A stretch of 64,000 nt of DNA, taken from the NCBI GenBank assembly GCA_947000775.1, contig CAMQGK010000567.1:8983001-9047000 (forward strand), read 5' to 3'. This DNA comes from Pterois miles (lineage: Eukaryota; Chordata; Actinopteri; Perciformes; Scorpaenidae). Positions 11,655-23,230 of this stretch are shown here, in pieces. Position numbers and translations under genes: made by a program. The notes under the pieces are model-generated. The model had not been told where the DNA came from, did no database searches, and was given only the letters and a program-made list of their open reading frames with translations. Position 1 is the stretch's first letter. The number at the start of each line of letters is the position of its first letter.

Positions 11655-12859
11655 GAGATCTACATCTGATGGATTGGCACAACAGGAGAAAACGAAAAGC
11701 ACTTATAAATTGTGGCGGGGGAGATGAGTCTTTGCTCCCGAATCTGCTGGAAATTTGCCCAATCTGTGGTTCTGAGATTAGGATTCACAGGACAGCAGGA
11801 TTCACCAAGCTGAAATAAAGTCATTCTTTTCAGGAGTGCTTGACAGGAGCTCGTAGCAGTCCATTCTGGAGCCTGACACCGTAAAACCATCATGAAAACA
11901 TGTAATTTCCTATCAGTCCACTGGGTGTCAACAGCAGACAACATTTTCATTTTTTGACGTGAATACATGAAAGCACTGAGATTTACAGATTACAGAAGCC
12001 ACCACTCACAGATGTCAAAATTAATAGCATGTTGTGATTCAGTTCGCCTAAAATGATAGAAAGCAACGGAGCCTGTAACAAGCAGAAACAAGCCAATGTC
12101 AAAACTAACAACTTTTGGATGAATCCTACGAATCCAATTAAAGTTATTAGAACACTGACGATTTCAACATGTCCCCATTATAAAGCAACATGAGATTCTG
12201 AGTCGGTGTGGAATCAATACTTCATAAGCATGAGAAATATTTCAAAAATGTTTTTAAAAATATGCTTATTTGTCACTGTGGTGCTGTGGTTATTTGTATA
12301 GATTTACACATTAAGATACAGTACATCTACACAGACATACAACAGACTACAGGAAAATTATCACAACCATAAACCAAAACATTTCTAATTCCAAATCAAG
12401 AGTCTAAATTTAGATTTGTTCTGAAATCACAAAGCTAACCTGAATAGCTACACACATAATCTGTAATAAACTGCATTTCACCACCCCCCCCAAAAAAATC
12501 TCCTTTCTCAGCCTGCAGTAACTTACGTTTCATCTCAATATAAGTTAAAAAGGGATCTGCTGAAAGACAAAAAAAATGCATGCAAACAGGAGGCTTATTA
12601 TTTAGTTAAACACTATTAAGATGACGTCACAAAACGTATGAACAACAAACATGACAATCTTTGCCTCCGATATGTTGTTTTGATCATTTTCAAGTATCTT
12701 GAGATAGTAGAGCAAAGTCTTCACTTCCATTTCTTTTCCCTGAATCTTTATTATTGATGAGATAGTAAGTGGTCCAACTGTGAACATATTCCTGTCACAA
12801 AACAACCCTGTGCATCTTTGAAGGATCCATCATGTCCAATAATACCCTGCTAGTGTCCC

Positions 12860-13197
12860 TTAAAGGGACAGTGTGTAAAATTTAGAGGGATCTATTGGCA
12901 GAAATTCAATATAACATGTTTTCTTTAGTGTATAATCACCTGAAAATATGAATCGCTGTTATTTTAATTACTTAGAATGGAGTAGGTCATCTTCATGGGG
13001 CTGGCAGCCATGTTTCTACAGTAGCCCAGAAAGAACAAACAAAACACTGGCTCTATAGAGGGCCATTTTCATTTTCATACTTCGGCGTCAGCCACCGTAG
13101 TTATCCTACACGCTTGGCACACAGGAGAAGTTTAATCTAGTTGCAATCTGCAACTTTACCGCTAGATGGCACCGAGTCCTACACACTGCACCTTTAA
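12860..13197 (-). mobile_element. TTAA-flanked MITE, copy A
   Basis: It starts TTAAAGGGACAGTGTGTA and ends TACACACTGCACCTTTAA, so it has inverted ends of about 18 bp abutting TTAA on both sides. The interior includes 'gctagatggcaccgag', 'tgcaatctgcaact', 'catgtttctacagtagccc' and 'cacctgaaaata', all shared with copies B to E. TTAA target use is characteristic of piggyBac-type transposons. No open reading frame. Confidence 0.85.
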
Positions 13198-14593
13198 GCC
13201 CCAAATTAACACTAAGACAGAGGAAAACATCTCTATATTTCAACAAAAGCTGAAATTAGAAGTAATTCTGGGAATTGGTGGCAGGTAAAGTACAGTAACA
13301 CATTTATTGTTGTTAAATGCCAGAGCACACATGTGCATAGGGGTGTCAGTGATGTTTCAGTAATGGACCAAATGAACAGAGAGGGAAAACATATGGCAAG
13401 AATTAATTACTTCATACATCCTCAGTCACATGATGCTAAAATACACAACAGTGGTTTCAAACAATAAATAGCTTTTTGTCTTAATTTCTCAGTGAAGCTG
13501 TGAACAAAAAAAGTATAATAATAACAAAGAAATGTTCATTCTTATTTCAAGTTTGCATGTTGTTGTCATTTGAAATCCCGAATATCACACCACTTCATTG
13601 GTTCCTTTTTCACCATTAAAACACAAGTCAGTAACAGAAGAAAACAAACAACTAATTAAAATCCTACATATTATACCACGACTAGTGCCTCACTACACTT
13701 CTATGCTATGGTTAACACAATATTCTTTTTTTTTTCTTTTTGTATATATAGTTTTAGTATTTCAGTCTTAGAAATAAGCTTTTGGCAATTACCTGAACTA
13801 TACATACACAGCAAAAATGTACAAAACAAATTCCATTGACTATAGATTCACAAAAAGGTATGGACCCTTTGGAAAGTCCGGGGGCTGTATCCCAGTAAGA
13901 CAAATCTCCCCACTTGTCTTTGACTTTTATCCTTCGTGATCGTATATTTCAGGCAGGTTCCTATGAATGGAGTTAGTAGGAATACGAAGTAGGACACAAA
14001 TCAGTATGTTGGAACAGTGCTCATGTCCTCTTTAGTGGCTAAGGGAAAAACTAGGAGGAGGATTAGTGAAGGCATGTTCTCACTAAACATGACAAGGAGC
14101 CTCTGGGGCCTTTTCTATGCAGCGAGGCGCATGTATGGTGCATTTTATGATTTGTATTGAGTAAATTTGACCTCAGTTTCATGTAAATTAATCTATTCAG
14201 CACAGTTCACGTAGCTGGCAAATGTATGTTTTCCACTTTTCAAACTACAGATCAAATGCCCGTCAACTGAACACACTGGGTATCTGGAGACTCCTGCTGC
14301 ATCCTGGTGCCACATTCAGTGAGAACATTGTACCATCACGAAGGTAGAAAGGTGTGCAACTATTTGTGGGTTTAAGGTGGACAAAAATGTGTTGCTCAAC
14401 ACTTAACTGGTGAATTGTCTGGTTTTGAACTGACACTTGAAATTGTGGACATGTGGTATATTACTGTTTCTCCAATGTCATTATATAATCATAAGAGTTA
14501 GAGAGAGAATGCATGTTTGCTGAGGCAAAGTGTATGTCTTTATGTGTCCAAATGTTCCTGTTTGTATTTTTGAAGATCTCAAGCCCATCACAT

Positions 14594-15748
14594 CTATTTG
14601 CGCTTCCTGAGCACCAGGTACATGAGGCCGCTGATGAGAGTCATGGGGAAGCTGATCCAGGCCAGGATGTAGGAGGAGCCATAGGAGCCGTCCTGGAGAC
14701 TGACCACATGGAAACTCTGCTTCTGAGCCGTGTAGATAGACGCCGCGATCATCACACATAGAGCTGGTAAGAGGAGAACGGAGGAGGACAGAAATTATTA
14801 CACTCGATAGCTGAAGAAGGAATTTCGTTGAAACTCTTGAAATATTCAGTCATCCTCCTGGCACCAAATTTGACTGTTATCAACTCATTAAATATCCGTT
14901 ATCAGTCATTATTAGCCTCATAGATGTGAGTCAGTGCAGTGAAAGTGAAACTTAAAAGCAACATGTTCTATCATATCGTAAAACTGAATGAAATGTTATG
15001 TTTTGATCACAAACAAAAAGGCTTCTTTAGGTTTAGGCAACAAATCTACTTGGTTACCTTTTGGGGAAAAGATTGCATTTTAGCTTAAAATAACTGTTTC
15101 AAAAGTGAAAGTGAAACTTGATGCTTGTGAAACCCCTCCTCCCCCCAGTGCATGACTACTGCTTTTGCTCCTGTCATAATTACTACAGTAACTAGATGTC
15201 ACTGTGATCTTTTTTTATTCCTTCTTTTAATGATTGCCGATGTGACTCGATGATAACACGTTCTAGCAGGTGTAGGCCCCTACTGATCCACACCTATGAG
15301 GTTTAAAAACTGATAACGCCCATTTAATGAGCTGTAAACAGTCTAGTCACCTGCCAGTTGTGGCGCCAAATAGGAGGAATAGTTTGATAGTTTGTGTAAT
15401 AGACTTATTTGTTTTCTTGCCAATAGTTAGATGACACGATTGACACCACCTATTAAATATAAGGCTGCAACAGCCAGTTAGCGTAGCTTACTTTAGAAAT
15501 AGCTTTCTATAATTTGCCATTGTTTACTGGCTGTCAGAGTTGCACTCGACCTGGTTTACTGTGCCAATAAAGTGAACAATATATTTGATTTTAGTCAATG
15601 ACATTTCTCTCAATCAGAATGTTGGATATCAAATAACCACAAGGTGAGACGATGAGAGTAAAAGCTCTACTATCTTAAAGTTAAATATTAAATATTTCCC
15701 CTAACACTTGGGCAGGGACTCAACATAGTCCTGATCTAAAAGCGTGCA

Positions 15749-15786
<38 letters not shown>

Positions 15787-16297
15787 ATCACTCACAGGCA
15801 AATAGCTCGATGATAGCGGTGAAAATGAATCTGTCTCCCTGTTGGAGCCTGAAGAGCTGAAGGATGAAGACGAAAAAGCTAACGCAACATAAAATGGTGG
15901 CCAGGATCATAGTAGCCTGGACGGCCTGCAGATAGGCTGGAGAGAGAGAAGAGAGGAAGTCTTACATATACACACACAACACTTTACAGTACACACACAT
16001 AGATTAAGTAGCTACACGCTGTCTTACCTGCATCAGCAGTATGGCTGTTCTCCAAAGGGTAGCAGGTGGAGTTACAGGCGTACCACAGGTCAGTGTAGAT
16101 CATGTCGCGTCCGGCTGGCGACACCACCCACCACGCCTACATCAGGGAGGATGGTTAAAATGATGAAAATGTCCTGTATTGCCCTGCTCTGTGTTGAATC
16201 TTTGTTGGTTTATACTCACATTGTGAATGGTTGCAACAAAGAGGAGGATGGCTGCGGCCAGATGGAAGAGGAGGATGAAGGCTAAGATGATCAACAT
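14594..16297 (-). CDS. emp2: Epithelial membrane protein 2
   Basis: Four coding exons on the minus strand: 16297-16220, 16136-16028, 15936-15796 and 14763-14594. All junctions are GT-AG and in frame, giving 498 nt and 165 aa (human EMP2 is 167). It belongs to the PMP22/EMP/claudin-fold family. TM1 is residues 1-25 (MLIILAFILLFHLAAAILLF). The extracellular loop has DLWYACNSTC, the family LW-x-x-C...C signature, with C47, C51 and an N-glycosylation site at N48. TM2 is about 66-90, TM3 about 101-121 and TM4 about 140-161, followed by the short basic tail LRKRK. QAVQATMILATILCC and GSYGSSYILAW are near-identical to human EMP2. Family knowledge: a plasma-membrane tetraspan that affects integrin and FAK signalling and caveolae. 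EMP1, EMP3 and PMP22 fit less well. Confidence 0.97.
14846..15395 (+). mobile_element. MITE with long inverted ends in emp2 intron
   Basis: The left arm near 14872 ('gactgttatcaactcattaa', then 'tccgttatcag') is mirrored by the right arm ending near 15343 ('ctgataacgcccatttaatg', then 'agctgtaaacagtc'). Weaker matching continues outward ('cctcctggcacc' against 'ggcgccaaataggagg'). The interior has 'tttaggtttaggcaacaaa'. A second copy with the same arms lies at 28042-28696. It sits in the intron between emp2 exons 4 and 5 and has no coding sequence. Confidence 0.7.
15751..15785. repeat. (GT)n next to an emp2 splice donor
   Basis: A tract of about 17 GT units. On the emp2 strand it is an (AC)n that starts about 10 bases inside the intron after exon 15936-15796 (donor GTGAGTGATG). 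Confidence 0.95.
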
Positions 16298-16505
16298 GGC
16301 TGCCCCTCTGTCTAGTCAGGCCAGTTAAATATCTTACAGGCTGCTTCAGTAGCTGTACGTCACTGGCTGGTTTTCAATGCACAGAATGTAGTTTTCAGCT
16401 TTTGGTGGGTGACGGCCCTGCTGGTGAGTTTATGCTGGTTGTCACACAGGCTGGTTTGCAGGCTGATAGTTGGGGGTGGATCAAGGTCCTTCACATGAAA
16501 GGAAT
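16298..16505 (-). other. emp2: emp2 5'UTR part of exon 2
   Basis: A plausible acceptor (TGTTGCTCCCAACAG on the minus strand) lies at 16520-16506. The sequence from 16505 to 16298 would be 5'UTR in front of the ATG at 16297. It includes an upstream ATG immediately followed by TGA (ATGTGA, near 16494), a minimal upstream reading frame. A closer acceptor (CTAGACAG about 10 bases before the ATG) is possible but has a poor pyrimidine tract. Confidence 0.5.
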
Positions 16506-18047
16506 CTGTTGGGAGCAACATATATATGTAATACTTTAATAACACACACAAATACAGGAGAGATTAATCCATTGTGTGTCTACAGCATACATCAAACACA
16601 CATATAACTATTACTGAAGTCCTAATTACCGGTATTTGGCCCTGAATATTTGTAAAAATATGTAAATATACCCACAACTCATGAGAAACTGCAGAAAGCA
16701 TATTCATATTTGACTTTTCTATTTTATGAATTGATTTTGTGCACAATTTGATGTCTCACAGAAGTGGAAGATAAGAATAATATAAGTGCATTCTTTTAAT
16801 ATATTTGCTGCTGTATCTCTGACCCCACATTACTGAATGGTTTAACAAGACAGCTGATTATGCACGATATATGCAGAGTTCGTTACTGAATTATGTCAAA
16901 TTTAAAATAAAGGAAAGGCAATCCAAGTACATATGGACTCGTGACAAATATTACATCTGCAACCAATTACCCAAATCAGCCTTTCTAAACAACTGTGAAG
17001 AATGCAGGGTTAATGAAACAGCCAGAGAAATGTTTGCAGTCTAAACGTCTTCCCTCAAATTACATAAATGCTGCTGAGATGTGAGATGCAGCGTGTGTCT
17101 GTATGCATGCCAAACCATGTGTGTGTTTGGGAGTGTGTATGAGAGTACAGTATGTGGGAGTGTGGTGTTTACTCTGCAGTGATTGAAGGCCTTAATCCTG
17201 ACGATGACTTGTTATTAGAAGTGAGGAGTTGACTGTTTATATCTTGAAATGTGCAGTCTGTGCCCTGTCAGACACTGTAGACCAGAATATGACATGCTAT
17301 GTTAGCATAGCAGTGTTAGCAGGCAATTCCATCCAGTGGTGTCAAGAACGCTTGTGCATCAAGATGTCATAAAGGTTAATGAACCAAAGCCTCAGCAGCT
17401 CTAGCTCTGCTGTATCGCTTGGATAAAACCCAAACCCAATATGAATCAGAAGTAGCTCCTTAACCATAAGGCTTATATGCACATATCTGGTCTGTTTTGA
17501 AAGGTAAGAAGCTAAGGGACATAAATCAATTGTAAATAAACTAAACAATATTACAATTCCAGAGAAATCTGAGATGCAAGAAAGGAAAACAATTCAAAAA
17601 GACTTTCATCCTCACCAAGTATAAAATCTAAATTTCAAAGGAAATATCATAATCAAAGCCAAAAATCCCACAGACAACAATGCAATTGAATGCAACACAC
17701 CACCTACACTCTTACTACAACTGTAAATATAAATTTGATGAAAATACACTAAAATACAACATTTATGATACAATTCATAAAGATATAATCAGGCAGTCTC
17801 AATGTTTTGGCTACATTTATTGTTTACATGTTGACTTTACTGGGAGTTTTACTTGAAAACTACTTATTTTCATATAACCATGTTACAAATAACATAAATC
17901 TCCCAAAAACATTGAATTAGTAACAAACACAACAAATATTGATCAATATTTACAGACTTTATTGTTGAAATACTTTGTAATAACACATCATTTGGACAAC
18001 ATACAACTGGGTTACAGATTCTTGTTTTCATAACATTGATATCTTCT

Positions 18048-18410
18048 GGGGGCGGCAGTAGCTCAGTCTGTAGGGAGTTGGCTTGGGAACCGGAGGGTCA
18101 CCGGTTCAAGTCCCGACATGGACCAAAAAAAAAAAAAAAACTGAGTGTGAACTGGTAGCTGGAGAGGTGCCAGTTTACCTCTTGGGCACTGCCGAGGTGC
18201 CCCTGAGCAAGGCACCAAACCCCCAACTGCTCGGGGCGCTTGTCAGGAGCAGCCCCATCACTCTGACACCTCTCCATTACTGCATGTGTGTGTGTGTGTT
18301 TGTGTGCATGTACCATGTATAAGTTAAGCAGAGTGTAAATTGAATTTCCCCACTGTGGGACTAATAAAGGTTGATCTTCTTCTTCTTCTTCTTCTTCTTC
18401 TTCTTCTTCT
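18048..18410 (+). mobile_element. tRNA-derived SINE, copy 1
   Basis: The 5' part is tRNA-like with a box A region (TAGCTCAGTCTGTAGGGAG) and a box B region (GGTTCAAGTCCC), the internal pol III promoter elements. Next come an A-rich linker, the body (GGTGCCCCTGAGCAAGGCAC) and a 3' tail 'ccactgtgggactaataaag' ending in a (CTT)n tract at 18376-18410. Copies in inverted orientation at 22896 and degraded at 53228 confirm that it is a repeat. Confidence 0.93.
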
Positions 18411-19209
18411 ATAAATAGACGATTATAAAATAGAGATATTTCGTAAAAATGTTGGGTTCCAGAGGTTTCTGGGCCAAAAGCTTATTCCTTTGTTTATTTG
18501 CAGCATGACCTTGGTGTTTGTAGCATTATAATACAAACCAAATGTCTAAAGTGTATGGCTTCAGACGACACTGTTGACAGTCACAACAGGAGGGTGTGTG
18601 TGCAGTACATTAAGATATGATTGCCTACTAAAGCCTTCATTTTGTTTGTGCACTTTTCTGCTCTGAACTGTTTTGAGAAAAAAGGGACTAAATGTTTCTC
18701 TTTCCATCTGGATAGCCAGTATTTTTGTTTGTTTTTGTGTTGCCTTCCTGTTTCTGTTCACATATGCTACAAGGGATTGTCTTTGGGGGAAAATTCATTA
18801 AAAATACCAAATGCATCCAGAAAGACATTAGTTTGTCCAGAAAAGGGCTTTGTTCAGCATGTAAAATGCTTCGTCAGCATAATTCTGTTTAACATTCATA
18901 ACACTGCAAATAATCACATAAGAGAGGACTCAGAAGCCTAGAATATAATTTTTTTCCTGCACTGCTTTAAAGGCTGTTCGACAACTTCATGTGAATGCCG
19001 AGTAAAGACTTCACCTCTACTATGCTTGTTGCCTGCTCTCTGTGCACACTGTACACATTAAACCCAGCCTAACTACCCCGTGGGAATAATAAAAATAAAA
19101 TAAAAAATTACACAAGTTTGATCTCAGTAACTGCCTAAACTCCCACCAAATGCATTCAGAAGCTGAACAGGCAGAAACACAAACATGTTTAAAAGCACAT
19201 GTGAGGGTA

Positions 19210-19210
<1 letters not shown>

Positions 19211-19242
<32 letters not shown>
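19211..19242. repeat. (AC)n microsatellite
   Basis: A tract of about 16 AC units in emp2 intron 1. Confidence 0.95.
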
Positions 19243-19244
<2 letters not shown>

Positions 19245-19778
19245 ACACAGAGCCAGACAGCAGAGGAATTAGCCCTCTCCGCCAAAATGGAGTCACAGTA
19301 AAAACAGCCTCTCCCCGCCGTCAGGAAGCAGGCCACAGTTTCTGTGTGTAAGCATGTGGCTGTGGGGTGTGCCAGAGGATATAGGCTCTGTCTGAGTTAG
19401 GGGGGAGAGGGGGGCACTGGGGTAAATAGTAAAGAAGGAGGTGAGAAAACTTCAAAAGTAAGCTATAAACTTTTGATGGGGTTTAGGGATTAGACAGGAA
19501 TGTAAACGCTTTTTTTTTTCTTGTCTCCTGATCATAATGCTCTGAGGATGAAATTGGAGGAGACAATAACCTGGCGACACACGCTTTGATTTGCACCTGA
19601 ACCTTATGATGAAAAAGACGAATATCAGAGCTGAAATTGAGCATGTGCGTACCTGCATTTGATGTGGAAGAAATATGTGTTTGACATCCACAATGTGCAG
19701 TAAGACAAAATTAAGCTGGATGCTTAGTATGGTAGTTTAAAGCTCCACGAAGAGACAATTACGTATGTTTCATATAGG

Positions 19779-20520
19779 CCTGTCACGATAATTATGTTAC
19801 CAACTTATCGTGCTAAATATGGACATGACCTTGATCATTTTTACATTATCAACTTATTGTAAGATGTGGACATGATCATATCTTACTATAATAATAATAA
19901 TCTGATAATGTAATAAATATATAGACATGACAACTGACAAGTGACAACTTGATCACTTTGTTACTGACTTATTGTACGACATATGGACGTGACCATATAT
20001 CTTACCTAATTTTTGTGTCATCGAATTATCGTATGAAATATGGACATGTCCAAACAGTACATCTTACAATAAGTTAATACCATCAAATATATGGACATGA
20101 CCTCAATCATTTTTGTGTTATTGACTTATTGTACCACATAACATAACCCTGATCACTTTTATGTTATTGACTTGTTGTACGACATATGGACATGACCATA
20201 TATCTGACAATAAGTTGATAATGTAAAATATATGGACGTGACCACAGTCATTTTTATCTTATCGACTTAATCATTGTTTGCATGCCTCTCTACACCCAGT
20301 GCCAAATGTTTAAAATTTATTTAAGTGCGCTTTTTGTTAAGGCCCAAAAGTCTGTTTTATTTATCACATCATTTTGGTTGTTTGGTTTTAGTTAATTTAG
20401 GTTTTATTTATTTAGGATATTTTAACTTTTTTTTTTTTCAAATTCCAGTGTCTGAATATTCTTAAGGATTATTATATCAGTGGCATAAAATGATCTTAAA
20501 ATGACGATAATATCATTAAT
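19779..20520. repeat. Degenerate tandem array inside a MITE-like element
   Basis: The unit, roughly 'gacttattgtacgacatatggacatgacc' plus spacer, recurs at least seven times between 19800 and 20275 at irregular spacing. Some units are followed by the inverted phrase 'cttacaataagttgataatg'. The block is introduced by 'ggcctgtcacgataatta' at 19778 and followed by 'aatgacgataatatcatta' near 20500, which look like the two ends of one short inverted-repeat element whose middle has expanded. Confidence 0.65.
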
Positions 20521-21018
20521 CCTAGTTATTTCTGGAACAATGTATCCAAGTGGGGGGTGTAGTAGTAGTAGTTTCATATATAAAACAGGTGTACATTTTA
20601 AAACATCTACATTTTCTCCAGCTTGTTAAGGATGTGTGCAAGCATACAGTATTGGTATGTTAGTGACAGCAGGTCACACTGGATGGAAATGTGAGACGCA
20701 CCCTTATTTTTAGGACTGGCGATGGCATGCTGGAGGTCAGACTTTTGCAGCTTCGGAGCTCTATAACTTCCCAGAAAAGTGGCCAGTTATAACATTTTAT
20801 AATCACTGTGTCTCTTGGGGGGCCAATCAGACTTTAGGTTTGACCTTATAGAACAAAGCCTGTGTAGAGTGAGAAGAGCAGAAATGGAAAGACGGGCAAG
20901 CCAAGGTAAAGACCAACAATTTAATCCACTGCATCCGTTGTAGAGCATCTCTCTGGTATTTGAGTCTAATCTGACCTGCAGGAACATTCTTCAGAGCAGT
21001 AAGTAATCCCCTAGACAT

Positions 21019-21021
<3 letters not shown>

Positions 21022-21080
<59 letters not shown>
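21022..21080. repeat. (AC)n microsatellite
   Basis: A tract of about 29 AC units in emp2 intron 1, followed within 200 bases by (GGGA)n and C-rich tracts. Confidence 0.96.
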
Positions 21081-21082
<2 letters not shown>

Positions 21083-22895
21083 AGAGAGCTGGATCTGATT
21101 CCGTCTGCAGCTGCTTTCTCCTCTCAGCGGAGAGACGATGAAGGGAGGGAGGGAGGGAGGAGACAGAGAAAGAAGGAACCCCCGTTGGAGGGAAATGGAG
21201 GGAAGCGAGACAAACAAAAACAAGAGTGTAAATGCACACACACACCCCCCCCCACACACACACACTCTGAAATGTACACACATACATATAAATGACACCA
21301 AACCACAAATATATAGCTCGCCAAGAAACTCAGAGGAATGAGAGACTCACAGACGCAGTTCAGATGATAAAAGTTAATTCAAACTATGTCGACCACAGAC
21401 ACACAAGCCTGGCGATGACTGACAGAGCAGAAACAGTCTGGACCGTAAATGACGTCTCGATGCTCCTTTGTTGTGTGTTTGTATTTACAGATTTCCTGCT
21501 TTCCCTGTCCAAACTGTAGTCATGTTTCCATTCAATTGTCAAGCAAATTTTAAGCAAACTTTTGAAATGATGAAAAAAAAAGAAATGCAAATTAAGTGCG
21601 TGTTATCAACTTGTTTGGAGCAAATAAATCTAATCATATACAAGGATAATTACCCCCAAACTACGATTATGCTGATTTATTATGGTCATTTCTTATCATT
21701 TCTCTCTCTCAGGTGACAAAAATGAAAAAATAAAGCTAACTTTAAATGAGTAGATGATGAACCATTCCTTGGTCCATCATCCACCCATTTAAAAATAATA
21801 TATTTTTTTTATTTTCACAGTTAAACATAACATAACATAATACAGCAGCATAATAGCAATCCCTTTAAAATTAGCAACCTATCTTTGTTGCGAGATGAAT
21901 GATAAAACCAAACATTACTCCATTACTACCTAAAACCTAATGATATAGTGATACACTCTTTCTCGCTGCCATTCAACACACACACACACACACACACTTT
22001 GAACAAAAGCACACACACAAACATTAACCTAAATGTGGAGCCCTGTATTTGTCGGGGGTGCTTGGGAACAGTGTTGCCTTGCAGCACTGATAGTGAAGTG
22101 TGAAAGCACTGATACTCACCTCTGACATCAGTCAACAGCTGCAGACACACCAACTCACACACACAAACACACACACTCACACACATATATTCCTGCTAGT
22201 CTGGTATGCATAACACAGCTATTTCATGCCTTATCTATCGTAATAGACATATGCACACACTGAGGGGTGCTTCCCTCAGCTGTGGTGTGTCAATCAGCAG
22301 AACAACTGAATAACAGTCATCATCCAAGTTAAAGATAATCCTATATTCACAATACATCACTCAGGTCATAAATATTCCTCTGAATATGATGCACTGATGT
22401 CTAATCAAAGCAGAGGAGTCTACTGCTGTCAGGAAAAGGAAGCTGCTAATAATTATTTTTCACCGTGATGTTTTTAGAGCTGTAAAAATCAGGTTTATTA
22501 TCTGGTTTACGAAGATAAAAGAAAGACACTAAAACCGAAGCAGTGTTGTTTATCCGCTGTAGCAGCATGACAACCAACCTGATCTCACGGGAAGGTGTAT
22601 AAATAGCACATTTCTGCACATCATGGTTTGATTGTAGGATTTTCGCATGTCATTTTATACCACGTTGTTACTGTGAAACATTTGCGGTTATGTTGAGGGA
22701 GCAAAGCCACTTAGTTAGGTTTAGGAAAAACATCCTGGTTGGGCTTAAAATAAGTACATAAACTAGTAAAATGCATGTGTAAACATCATAACATAAGGAC
22801 GTAAAACACAAACGTAACTTCACAATAACTCAACAACAACTTGGGACACTGGTCTCGAACACCACATCATGTCACTTTACTCAAAGCATGTTATT

Positions 22896-23230
22896 GAAGA
22901 AGAAGAAGAAGAAGAAGATCTACCTTTATTAGTCCCACAGTGGGGAAATTCAATTTACACTCTGTTAAACTTATACATGGTACATGCAGACCTGAAACAC
23001 ACATACATGCATTAATGGAGAGATGTCAGAGTGATGGGGCTGCTCCTGACAAGCGCCCCGAGCAGTTGGGGGTTTGGTGCCTTGCTCAGGGGCACCTCGG
23101 CAGTGCCCAAGAGGTAAACTGGCACCTCTCCAGCTACCAGTTCACACTCAGTTTTTGGTCCATGTCGGGACTTGAACCGGTGACCCTCCGGTTCCCAAGC
23201 CAACTCCCTACAGACTGAGCTACTGCCGCT
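22896..23230 (-). mobile_element. tRNA-derived SINE, copy 2 (inverted)
   Basis: The reverse complement carries the same tRNA-like head, box A, box B, body and 3' tail as copy 1, ending in (GAA)n at 22896-22919 on the plus strand. Agreement with copy 1 is near complete over about 300 bases, so both are young. A difference is the shorter linker, which lacks the long poly(A) of copy 1. Confidence 0.93.

Larger units (their letters stand above)
11640..14593 (-). other. emp2: Probable long 3'UTR of emp2
   Basis: No recognisable gene lies between the emp2 stop codon and the (GT)n tract, and the sequence is AT-rich. It contains one TTAA MITE copy at 12860-13197. The extent is inferred from the distal AATAAA and from the known long 3'UTR of mammalian EMP2. 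Confidence 0.45.

Noticed and set aside
18048..18120. Possible functional tRNA gene
   Set aside because: It has A and B boxes, but the body and 3' tail are those of a SINE with further copies at 22.9 and 53.2 kb.
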